Source: Woeseia oceani
GTDB lineage: Bacteria > Pseudomonadota > Gammaproteobacteria > Steroidobacterales > Woeseiaceae
DNA: 64,000 nt
Direction: 5' to 3'
Assembly (NCBI RefSeq): GCF_001677435.1
Contig: NZ_CP016268.1
Location: 3,461,001-3,525,000, forward strand
The position numbers and the translations under genes are program-made. The notes beneath the pieces are model-generated. The model saw only the letters and a program-made list of their open reading frames with translations. It searched no databases and was not told where the DNA came from. This document shows, piece by piece, positions 44,614 to 52,147 of this stretch. The stretch's first letter is position 1; each line of letters begins with the position of its first letter.

Positions 44614-45144
44614 TCAGAAGAACTTGCGAGCAAGTCCGATTACGTCACCCAAAGGGTTGCCTTTGTCATCGCCACCCAGAAGACTCGTCAACGCGGCCAG
44701 CCCGCCTGCGCCGTTGCCGGACTTTTCTTCTGTTGCCCGCCCCATCGCGCCCATGGCGAGGCCGGCGATCAGCGGCAATGCCTTCTTGATGAGACCGGTA
44801 TCGAAGCCGGTTTGTTCCGCCGCGCTTGCCGCCACGTTGCGACTGACATCCTTGCTGCCGAACAAGTGGCCAAGTATGCGATTACCATCCTCGCGGGTCT
44901 CTTCTTTTTCGAGCAGCTCGGGGTTTTTCAGGTAACGTTCGTGGCCGCCATTGGCAAGCGCTTTCTGCAGACTGGCCAGGCCACCCGCGGACGCGGCTTG
45001 CTTTTGCATGCCGCCCTGCAACGCAGGTCCCAGCGCCGCAATCAGTTTCTGGGCATCGGCTGTCGAGGAAAGGCCCAGTTGCCCGGCCAGCTTCTCGACA
45101 CCAGCGTCACCGCCGGCACTCGACAATAATTTCAATAAGTCCAT
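44614..45144 (-). CDS. DUF937 domain protein (YidB-like)
   Basis: Start ATG 45144 after CTGGGGAAATACG; 176 residues. Alternating Ala/Gly/Leu helices typical of DUF937: QKLIAALGPALQGGMQKQAA, ILGHLFGSKDVSRNVAA and IKKALPLIAGLAMGAMGRAT. Cytosolic, no signal. It starts 28 bases past the BON-LysM gene end; the two pair in many genomes. Function unknown. Confidence 0.88.
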   Translation of the reverse strand: MDLLKLLSSAGGDAGVEKLAGQLGLSSTADAQKLIAALGPALQGGMQKQAASAGGLASLQKALANGGHERYLKNPELLEKEETREDGNRILGHLFGSKDVSRNVAASAAEQTGFDTGLIKKALPLIAGLAMGAMGRATEEKSGNGAGGLAALTSLLGGDDKGNPLGDVIGLARKFF

Positions 45145-45172
45145 CGTATTTCCCCAGCTGATAGTCGGTTGT

Positions 45173-45619
45173 TCAGTCCAACGGAATGCGAATTTTCTGA
45201 CCGGGGTAGATCCGGTCCGGGTTTTCAATTACATCGCGGTTTGCCTCGAAGATACGCATGTATTTTCCGGCGCTGCCGTAAAACTGTTTGGCAATTTTGC
45301 CCAGCGTGTCACCGCTCTTGATTTCGTAAATCTCGTCTTTTGATTCCGGCTCTTCCGGTTTCGGCGCGGGCGCAGTCAACCCGTCAGCGATGACCTTTTC
45401 GACGCCTTTGACATTGCCGGCTATCAGAATCGCCATTTCTCGGGTTTTCTGATTGTCACAATCGCCACACACGGTAGCCACACCATCGTCGAAATCGACC
45501 GTTATATTTTTGATACCGGTCATTTTGACTTCGAGGTGTTGTTTGATGTTGTCGGCAGCCTCTGCGTCCGTATCGAACAGCTGGCGGCCAACATCTTTCG
45601 CGAAATCGAACAAGCCCAT
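45173..45619 (-). CDS. BON-LysM protein (YgaU/Kbp-like)
   Basis: 148 residues. BON domain at residues about 20-85 (NITVDFDDGVATVCGDCDNQ), then LysM at about 97-146 (YEIKSGDTLGKIAKQFYGSA, NPDRIYPGQKIRIPL). This is the architecture of E. coli YgaU/Kbp, a cytosolic potassium-binding protein induced in osmotic stress. The length matches. GGGGAAAG ribosome site. Confidence 0.92.
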   Translation of the reverse strand: MGLFDFAKDVGRQLFDTDAEAADNIKQHLEVKMTGIKNITVDFDDGVATVCGDCDNQKTREMAILIAGNVKGVEKVIADGLTAPAPKPEEPESKDEIYEIKSGDTLGKIAKQFYGSAGKYMRIFEANRDVIENPDRIYPGQKIRIPLD

Positions 45620-45722
45620 AGCTTTCCCCTTGCTGTGTTTGTTTCAGGTGATGACTCTAGTCCGATTACGGACCATGTGCAGTGAACAATTGTTACACCC
45701 CCTGGCAATGCGATCGGCAGCA

Positions 45723-46391
45723 CTAGGTACGGCTGGCAAATTCCTCCACACCCTGCTCGGTAACGACGGCATTCATGGGTATATCGTGCGGCTGCGGGTA
45801 AATGCTGCGTAAGGCGCCAAAATGATCGCCAACGGCGATCAGCTGCGGCATGCGAGCCATGGCCGGCAAACTGCGGTCGTAATAGCCGCCGCCATTGCCC
45901 AGTCGGTAACCGCCGCGGTCATAGCCGACAAACGGCGTGATTATTACGGCCGGTTCCACTTCGTCGCAGGCGGCCGGCGCCGGAATATTCAGCAAATCCG
46001 GCCGCAGTTCGTCACCAGGGCACCAGCTACGGAAGCTGAGCGCCGCATCGCGCCTGACTACTGCCGGCAAAGCCAGCCGCCAGCCCCGCCCGGCCGCCTG
46101 CGAATACCAGCGTCGCAGGTCAGGTTCCCCCCGAATCGGCCAATAGACAGCAATGAGCGGCTGCTCGCCGCTGCCGATCAGCGCCAGCAGGTATTGATCC
46201 AGATGCGCCATGATCGATTGATCGTGGCTCAGCCGCGCGGCGGAATCCATAGCACGGCGCTGTGCCAGCAAGCGTTTCCGCTCATTGTCACGCCAACTCG
46301 CTATATCGGCCGCAACGGACGTGTGCTCACCGGTCTGCCAATCCTGCAAGGAACAGGGTGGCGAGGCGTATTCCTTTTCTGGCTCATTCAT
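45723..46391 (-). CDS. fau: 5-formyltetrahydrofolate cyclo-ligase
   Basis: 222 residues. ATP-dependent recycling of 5-formyl-THF to 5,10-methenyl-THF. Motifs: DNERKRLLAQRRAMDSAARL at the N-terminus, VYWPIRGEPDLRRW and the nucleotide loop YRLGNGGGYYDRSL. In many proteobacteria the 6S RNA gene lies directly upstream of fau; I could not recognise it here. N-terminus slightly longer than in E. coli. Confidence 0.93.
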   Translation of the reverse strand: MNEPEKEYASPPCSLQDWQTGEHTSVAADIASWRDNERKRLLAQRRAMDSAARLSHDQSIMAHLDQYLLALIGSGEQPLIAVYWPIRGEPDLRRWYSQAAGRGWRLALPAVVRRDAALSFRSWCPGDELRPDLLNIPAPAACDEVEPAVIITPFVGYDRGGYRLGNGGGYYDRSLPAMARMPQLIAVGDHFGALRSIYPQPHDIPMNAVVTEQGVEEFASRT

Positions 46392-46727
46392 GGGCTTCAG
46401 GCCGAAAAATCGTCGACTGTGAGTCAGCGCGGGTAGCGCGCCGCCAGCTTTGCGATTGACTAATCATTGAACGGCTGTTGTTGCGCGTCAAGTAACGCCA
46501 GCACCGATGCGCAGCATCAGGCACCAGGAACGTGGCATTCGTAGCAATTGCGGCCTGTCCCGGCCCATCTGCAATGCATTTATTGCAAATCGGCGCGAGC
46601 CGAGTAGCGTAACCAATGTTCACATTCAGAAGCAGCACCGCCTGTTATTGTGCTTCACGATAATGTGCGGTCACGCACGACTCACTGCGATGGCAATCGC
46701 CAAACACCCGAAAACAGGAGAATTGCA
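46392..46727. promoter_or_regulatory. Divergent intergenic region between fau and dodecin genes
   Basis: No convincing gene. It contains the inverted repeat TGCAAT-GCATTT-ATTGCA at 46570-46587, which could be an operator. A 6S RNA was looked for on the minus strand because of the fau context, but no matching secondary structure was recognised. Promoter elements for the dodecin gene could not be fixed, though CACGATAATG at about 46657 is a possible -10. Confidence 0.3.
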
Positions 46728-46928
46728 ATGTCAGTAGCACGCGTCACGGAGCTTACTTCGTCGTCAAAAATGAGTTTTGAAGATGCCATAGAGAACGGCA
46801 TCAAACGCGCCAGCGAGACGCTGGAAAATATCGAAGGTGCCTGGGTTCAGGACATGAAGGTCACCTGCAAGAACGGCAAGATTGATGAGTACCGCGTCAA
46901 CCTGAAGGTAACGTTCGTCCTGCGTTAA
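46728..46928 (+). CDS. Dodecin family flavin-binding protein
   Basis: 66 residues, the normal dodecin length. ACAGGAG ribosome site before ATG 46728. Family pattern SVARVTELTSSSKMSFEDAI, then GIKRASETLENIEGAWVQDM with the aromatic Trp that stacks on flavin, and EYRVNLKVTFVL. Forms hollow dodecamers that store riboflavin/FMN in the cytosol. Confidence 0.95.
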   Translation: MSVARVTELTSSSKMSFEDAIENGIKRASETLENIEGAWVQDMKVTCKNGKIDEYRVNLKVTFVLR

Positions 46929-47079
46929 GCACTCTGTTCGCCGACCGGCGCTTTGTGAAATATTGTCAACAAAAGCGCGCCACGAAGATATCGGCTTAGA
47001 CTGCAATTCGAAGGAAGAACCGTCCACACAGCCGTAGCAACGACTGCGTATCAATACCAAACATATATTGGAGCAAGAA

Positions 47080-47487
47080 ATGGCAAAGAGAATCGAAGAC
47101 ATCGAGGGCATCGGCCCCAAAACGGGAGCGATTCTTCGTAAGAACGGCGTGAGCAGCGTCGACAAACTGCTGAAAGCAGGCAGCGACAAGAAAGGCCGGG
47201 CGAAACTCGCAGAACAAACCCAGCTTAGCGAGTCGCTCATTCTGAAATGCGTCAACATGGCTGATCTGTTTCGCATCAAAGGCGTAGCAAGCCAGTACGC
47301 TGAACTGCTGGAAGGCGCTGGCGTTGATACCGTCAAAGAGCTGAAGCACCGCAATGCTGAGAATCTTGCCGCTAAAATGGAAGAAGTGAACAAGGCCAAA
47401 CGCCTCGTTCGCAAGGTTCCTTCGGAAAAAGTGATCTCGTCCTGGATCGAACAGGCCAAATCACTGCCCGCAACAATCACCTACTAG
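47080..47487 (+). CDS. DUF4332 helix-hairpin-helix protein
   Basis: 135 residues from ATG 47080 (GGAG 5 bases upstream). Two helix-hairpin-helix-like units: IEDIEGIGPKTGAILRKNGV and FRIKGVASQYAELLEGAGVD, followed by a basic helix NKAKRLVRKVPSEK. DUF4332 proteins are thought to bind nucleic acids through such units; no partner gene adjoins. Confidence 0.88.
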   Translation: MAKRIEDIEGIGPKTGAILRKNGVSSVDKLLKAGSDKKGRAKLAEQTQLSESLILKCVNMADLFRIKGVASQYAELLEGAGVDTVKELKHRNAENLAAKMEEVNKAKRLVRKVPSEKVISSWIEQAKSLPATITY

Positions 47488-47561
47488 AGCAATCGCCGAT
47501 GCGTTGCCGGTACGCTGAAAAGCGCGTTACCGGTAGCGCAGCCCGATAGCGGAGAAACGTT

Positions 47562-47888
47562 ATGCGCGCTCCCACACAACTGCTGTCTGTTTTGGCCCTG
47601 ATCCTGACCGCCACTGCCTGCAGCAAGAACAACGACGACTCGGCAACCAGCATGAAGATGGAAAAAGCCGCCGCAGCCGTGAAAGAGAAGAGTGTCGAAA
47701 TGGGCGAAGCTGCGCAGGACATGGCGAAATCGGCTGCCAGTGACATTGCATCGGCAGCAGACGATGTACGTGATGAGGCCGCGGAGCTGGCTGAGCAGAC
47801 CATGGAAGCGGCCGAAGATGCTGAACAAGCGGCCCGCGATAAAGCCAACGAGCTGGCAGAAGCTGCCAAACGGAAGTTAAACCAATAA
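47562..47888 (+). CDS. Small Ala/Glu-rich lipoprotein
   Basis: 108 residues with lipobox leader (LLSVLALILTATACSKNN). After the Cys comes a long, charged amphipathic helix (AAELAEQTMEAAEDAEQAAR), likely a coiled coil or membrane-surface helix resembling Lpp-like or apolipoprotein-like repeats. GGAG ribosome site. Function unknown; an envelope spacer or stress lipoprotein is plausible. Confidence 0.8.
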   Translation: MRAPTQLLSVLALILTATACSKNNDDSATSMKMEKAAAAVKEKSVEMGEAAQDMAKSAASDIASAADDVRDEAAELAEQTMEAAEDAEQAARDKANELAEAAKRKLNQ

Positions 47889-48137
47889 TTCCGGAACCTT
47901 ACCTGACGCGCCAACAACCGAAGGCTTTGCTTGCAATACCGTTGGCCCTGTCACTAATCCGGATCCGCGCGCAGGAACCGACACAATGGACGCACTGGAC
48001 AGGCTTCAGAGCCGGGTACGATGCAATCCACGGCGACGGATCGCCACCTGCCATTGTGCGAGGCAATTGCAACCATGGATCATAGTCAGGAAAACTACGC
48101 CGAACGGCACGGCCGTGTGCCGGGGAGTATGTCAGCC

Positions 48138-48428
48138 ATGACCACCGTCGATATCGCCGACCCGTTCGCCCGGCAATTGATGGCCCGCTACCTCAGCCAT
48201 CGGCAGCAAGACCTCATCGAGATGCGCCGCGCCGTGGCGAATGACGATTTCGACACAATCAAACTGACCGGCCACAACATGCATGGCTCGGGCAGTGCCT
48301 ACGGCCTGGATCGTATCTCGGAGCTCGGTGCCGGCCTGGAAACTGCGGCAATTCGTCAGGATCGGCAGGCCATTTCCGGCCTGATTGACGATCTGGAACG
48401 ATTTGTCCGGGAACTGAGCATCGCTTGA
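48138..48428 (+). CDS. Stand-alone Hpt (histidine phosphotransfer) protein
   Basis: Start set at ATG 48138, 10 bases after GGGGAG; in-frame ATGs at 48021, 48075 and 48129 are alternatives. 96 residues. The Hpt helix reads LTGHNMHGSGSAYGLDRISE, with the phospho-accepting His at residue 46. The usual HxxKGS is here HNMHGS (Lys to His). It is the missing step between the hybrid kinase at 52144-53718 (His and receiver but no Hpt) and the OmpR-type regulator that follows. First gene of the presumed signalling locus. Confidence 0.85.
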   Translation: MTTVDIADPFARQLMARYLSHRQQDLIEMRRAVANDDFDTIKLTGHNMHGSGSAYGLDRISELGAGLETAAIRQDRQAISGLIDDLERFVRELSIA

Positions 48429-48614
48429 TATAGCAGGCCTCAGGCCACCCAATGACCTCTTTTTGCCCGGGATGCCGCCACCACCACCCCCTCAATAGCG
48501 TTCTATCCCCCGACAGATGCCGGTAACATCGGTGCTGCCAAGACCCGCCTGTCTTCAGAAAAATCAGAACAACCGGGTCTGGCCGTTAATTGAGAACGCG
48601 GCGGAGAGGGAAAA

Positions 48615-49331
48615 TTGCGTATCGCACTACTTGAGGACGACCCGGACCAGGTCGCTATTCTGACCCTGTGGCTCGAACACTCCGAGCACACCGTCGCCGC
48701 CTTCGGCAATGGCAGCGACTTCCTGCGCAACGTCCGACGCGACAGCTACGATTTGTACATACTGGATTGGATGCTGCCGGACATGTCCGGCCTGGATGTG
48801 CTCGCGCGCTTGCGCGGTGAACTCAAAATCTTCACGCCGGTTCTGATTGCGACCGTCAAGAACGAAGAACGCAATGTCGTGCAGGCACTGGAAACCGGCG
48901 CTGACGACTACCTGGTGAAGCCAATGCGCCAGCGCGAATTACTGGCGAGAGTCAATGCGTTGCTGCGCCGCGCAGGCGGCGGCCGGCCGCCGGAAGAGTC
49001 ATTGCACGCGGAGCCGTATCTGCTCGATACACAGAAAAAACAAGCGGCCCTGAATGGCGAGAGCATCACTCTGACCAGTCGCGAATTCGACCTTGCGACC
49101 TTTTTTTTCCGAAACGCCGGGCGCGTGGTGTCACGCGCACATATACTGGAAGCAATCTGGGGCATCGAAAACTCAGGAATTACAACCAGAACGGTCGACA
49201 CTCACATCAGTCGTTTGCGCAAGAAAATGCAGTTAAATGAAGCGAACGGCTGGAAATTATCGGCTATTTACCAGCATGGCTATCGGCTTGAGAGAACCGA
49301 TGTCAACGAACAACAGCAAGAGGCGCACTGA
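48615..49331 (+). CDS. OmpR/PhoB-type response regulator
   Basis: TTG start with GGAGAGGG upstream; 238 residues. Receiver: acidic pocket LLEDD at 5-9, phospho-Asp 51 (YILDWMLPDMSG), Lys in DDYLVKPMRQREL. Winged-helix output at about 140-230: LTSREFDLATFFFRNAGRVV, WGIENSGITTRTVDTHISRL, then YQHGYRLE. Probably the DNA-binding endpoint of the local relay. Only 2 bases separate it from the coiled-coil gene. Confidence 0.95.
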   Translation: MRIALLEDDPDQVAILTLWLEHSEHTVAAFGNGSDFLRNVRRDSYDLYILDWMLPDMSGLDVLARLRGELKIFTPVLIATVKNEERNVVQALETGADDYLVKPMRQRELLARVNALLRRAGGGRPPEESLHAEPYLLDTQKKQAALNGESITLTSREFDLATFFFRNAGRVVSRAHILEAIWGIENSGITTRTVDTHISRLRKKMQLNEANGWKLSAIYQHGYRLERTDVNEQQQEAH

Positions 49332-49333
49332 CA

Positions 49334-49894
49334 ATGCCCAAAAAAGCCAGTCAGGGAAACAAAGCAGACGCAACGGATGAAGCGAATGCCAATGTCGACA
49401 AGATTCGGGATATCTTGTTCGGTGGACAAATGCGTGACTACGAGCAGCGCTTTACCACGCTCGAGAAACGCCTTAGTCAGAACATAGAGAACGTCGGAAA
49501 AGATCTTGAACGGCGAATAGAACGACTCGACACCTTTGCAAAGCGAGAAATTGAAAAGCTGTCAGAGCAGATCAAGACTGAACGTAAAGACCGCATCGCG
49601 GACTCGAAACAGGGCTCGGGCGAGTTGAATGAATTCTCCAATCAGGTCGAGAGCTGGTTTGCTGAAGTCGAGGAAAAACTCACTGAGGAAGTCAAAGACA
49701 TACGCGAAGCCGCCAACGAGCAGAACAACGAATTGACCGCATTGATGCGGCAAACCCAGGAACAACTGCAAGCCAGCCTCGATCGCCAAACGGGCGAACT
49801 GAGCGACAGCAAAGTGGCCAGGGAGGATCTCGCTGCGTTGCTGACAGAGGTCGCGCTGCGCCTCAACAAGGACTTCAAGCTGCCGAAGGCATGA
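49334..49894 (+). CDS. Coiled-coil protein of the GTPase-OmpA locus, unknown function
   Basis: 186 residues, no signal peptide. A charged N-terminus (PKKASQGNKADATDEANANV) leads into IRDILFGGQMRDYEQRFTTL and then about 130 residues of heptad-like helix rich in Glu, Lys and Arg (GKDLERRIERLDTFAKREIE). The LLFG/LFGGQ motif is echoed by NLLFGAE at the start of the OmpA-domain protein, which could mean a shared docking element (observation). It probably oligomerises and bridges partners in the cytoplasm (inference). Confidence 0.75.
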   Translation: MPKKASQGNKADATDEANANVDKIRDILFGGQMRDYEQRFTTLEKRLSQNIENVGKDLERRIERLDTFAKREIEKLSEQIKTERKDRIADSKQGSGELNEFSNQVESWFAEVEEKLTEEVKDIREAANEQNNELTALMRQTQEQLQASLDRQTGELSDSKVAREDLAALLTEVALRLNKDFKLPKA

Positions 49895-49919
49895 GCCTTG
49901 CGGCTGGCGGGATTCGCCC

Positions 49920-51623
49920 GTGAATGACCTCGACGAACTGAAGAACCTGCTGTTCGGTGCTGAAAGGCAGGTACTTGAATCCATCAAGGACCGCGTGCAG
50001 ATCCCGGAAGCGCGGGCCGCTGATATTGCGGCCGTCCTGCCTGAAGCCGTTCGTATCAGCCACGAGAAGGACGGCCAGCTGGTCGAGACCCTGAAAGACC
50101 CCGTGGAGCAGGTCCTGCGCGAGTCTTTTCGCGAGTCGCCGCAGGAATTCGGCGATGCGCTCTACCCCGTCATGGGCCCGGCCATACGCAAGTCCATCGC
50201 GCATACGCTCAAGGCCTTCGCACAACAGATCAATCAAACCCTGGAGTACAGCCTCACCCTGAAAGGGCTGAGCTGGCGATTCCGTGCAGCGCGAGCCGGC
50301 GTACCGTTCGCCAGCTATGTCATTCAGCAGTCTCTGCAGTACCGGGTTGAACAGGCCTACCTGATCAGCCGGGAAAATGGCTTGCTCATGAGCCATGTGC
50401 ATCACGATGCGTCGCACATCAAAGACAGCGATGCAGTATCCGCCATGTTCACGGCAATTCAGGACTTCGTAAAAGAGTCCTTTTCACCGGACCGTTCCGG
50501 CCGACTCGAAACGGCCGATATGGGCGAGTTCACGCTATGGGCCGTACACGGCCCTCACGCGTTGCTGGTCTGCGTGATACGGGGTGTGCCGCCGCAAAGT
50601 CTCAGAAGTGACCTGAGTGCGATACTTGAGCGCCTGCATTTTCGCTACGGTGAGGCCATCAGGCACTACAAAGGCGAAACAGCGACGATCAGGGGTGTTG
50701 AAGTGGAATTGCAACGTTGCCTGCAATTTGAAGCGGCAAGACCTGCAAAAAATCGCAAGCGCAAGATCGCCTGGCCGCTGTTACTGATTCTGGTGGTGCT
50801 CATTGCTGCGGGCGCGTACGCGCTCTGGGCTGGTTGGCAACAGGCACAACGGCAACAGCAATTGGTCGCGGCTATCGACGCCACCCCGGGACTCTACGTC
50901 GGCGATATCCGGCGCGATGGTGATCGCTATGTCCTTAGCGGACTGCTTGACCCGCTGGCCGACAGCCTGGACGAAGTGGCCGCGCGTGCAGGACTCCAAC
51001 CCGGACAGTTGCAGGGCGACCTGCGACCTTACCAGTCGCTGGACGCCAGCATGCGGCTGCGCCGCGCAACGAAATTGTTTGCACCGCCGGCCGGTATTCG
51101 CATGACGCAGCAGGGTAACGCTCTCGTGTTCAGCGGCACCGCGAGCAATACCTGGATCTCGGCCGCCCGCAATAAGGCCGGCATAATTGATACGGGCTGG
51201 GATGTTCAGTTTGCCGACGTGCAGGCCACAGAGTGGCTCGAATTGTCTGCACAAGTCGAGGCCCTCAACAACCGGCGCTTCCATTTCGAAACCAATGCCG
51301 AGTTGCTGCCTGAAGATGCAAACGAGCTGGCTCGCTACGTAACTGCGATGAGCGAACTGCTCACGCTTGCCAGGCGTGCCGGCGCGGCGATCAATGTTGC
51401 GGTAACCGGCCACACGGACGGTTTGGGCACCATCGGGTTCAACAATGCGCTCGCGGCCGAACGAACAGAGCGGGTGATCGCGGCGCTGCAGGCGGCCGGC
51501 ATAGACCCTGCACGCGTACAGCGGGCCAGCGATATCGCCGAACCGGCACCCGGCGCCCTCGATCCGGAAAAACGGCGTGTGGATGTGAGCATTACGCTGA
51601 CCTCGCCGGAGTTTGCGCAATGA
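49920..51623 (+). CDS. Inner-membrane-spanning OmpA-domain protein with large cytoplasmic region
   Basis: 567 residues, GTG start. No signal peptide: residues 1-280 are cytoplasmic, with a helical part (1-130) and a part reading RVEQAYLISRENGLLMSHVH, then SAMFTAIQDFVKESF and FTLWAVHGPHALLVCVIRG, reminiscent of longin/roadblock-type GTPase-contact folds. One helix at 283-304 (after KNRKRK) is followed by a periplasmic BON-like region (YVLSGLLDPLADSLDEVAAR) and a C-terminal OmpA domain (about 440-567) with the peptidoglycan-binding Asp in TGHTDGLGTIGFNNALAAER and REC-end EKRRVDVSI. Its stop shares ATGA with the GTPase gene. Likely senses wall state and signals inward. Confidence 0.85.
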   Translation: MNDLDELKNLLFGAERQVLESIKDRVQIPEARAADIAAVLPEAVRISHEKDGQLVETLKDPVEQVLRESFRESPQEFGDALYPVMGPAIRKSIAHTLKAFAQQINQTLEYSLTLKGLSWRFRAARAGVPFASYVIQQSLQYRVEQAYLISRENGLLMSHVHHDASHIKDSDAVSAMFTAIQDFVKESFSPDRSGRLETADMGEFTLWAVHGPHALLVCVIRGVPPQSLRSDLSAILERLHFRYGEAIRHYKGETATIRGVEVELQRCLQFEAARPAKNRKRKIAWPLLLILVVLIAAGAYALWAGWQQAQRQQQLVAAIDATPGLYVGDIRRDGDRYVLSGLLDPLADSLDEVAARAGLQPGQLQGDLRPYQSLDASMRLRRATKLFAPPAGIRMTQQGNALVFSGTASNTWISAARNKAGIIDTGWDVQFADVQATEWLELSAQVEALNNRRFHFETNAELLPEDANELARYVTAMSELLTLARRAGAAINVAVTGHTDGLGTIGFNNALAAERTERVIAALQAAGIDPARVQRASDIAEPAPGALDPEKRRVDVSITLTSPEFAQ

Positions 51624-52147
51624 GCGCACTGACCGCCAAGATCTGCATCATCGGTGATTTCGCCGTCGGCAAGACCAGCAGTATCGAACGCTTCGTCAAC
51701 CAGCAGTTTTCCGAGAAATACCTGACCACTGTTGGGGTCAAGATCGACACCAAAGAAGTCCGGCTTGCGACGCTGAACAGCGATGTCAAACTGGTCATCT
51801 GGGATGTCGCCGGAACCGAGCGCTTCGGCGCACTTGAGTTTTCCTATTTGCGTGGTGCTGCCGGTTGCCTGCTGGTCGCTGATGGCACGCGCAGCCGAAC
51901 CGTGCAGTCTGCCCTGCAACTGCAACAGCAGGTTGAACAGCGCTACGGTGACTTGCCGTTCGTGTTCATGCTGAATAAAGCAGACTTGATCGATTCGTGG
52001 GAAGTAAAAGACGGCTCACTTGAGAAGCTCGCCGGTAGTTTTCCTGACCTGTTTCTCACCAGTGCCAAGACCGGCCAGGACGTCGAAGCAGCTATTGAAA
52101 AACTCGCGTTCCGTATCGCCGAGCGCGAGCTGACCAATTCGAAATGA
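51620..52147 (+). CDS. Ras/Rab-like small GTPase
   Basis: 175 residues. All G boxes are visible: P-loop GDFAVGKTS (12-20), switch I region with Thr in KYLTTVGVKID, G3 WDVAGTERFG (61-70), G4 LNKADLID and G5 TSAKTGQD. In G3 the catalytic Gln of Ras/Rab (DTAGQE) is Thr, as in eukaryotic Rap proteins, so intrinsic hydrolysis may be slow. No C-terminal Cys for lipidation. Overlaps both neighbours by 4 bases (ATGA), implying tight stoichiometry with the OmpA-domain protein and the kinase. Confidence 0.93.
   Translation: MSALTAKICIIGDFAVGKTSSIERFVNQQFSEKYLTTVGVKIDTKEVRLATLNSDVKLVIWDVAGTERFGALEFSYLRGAAGCLLVADGTRSRTVQSALQLQQQVEQRYGDLPFVFMLNKADLIDSWEVKDGSLEKLAGSFPDLFLTSAKTGQDVEAAIEKLAFRIAERELTNSK

Noticed and set aside
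46392-46640. Possible 6S RNA (ssrS) upstream of fau
   Set aside because: The position fits, but the minus strand shows no long imperfect hairpin with a central bulge like 6S RNA. A covariance-model search would be decisive.
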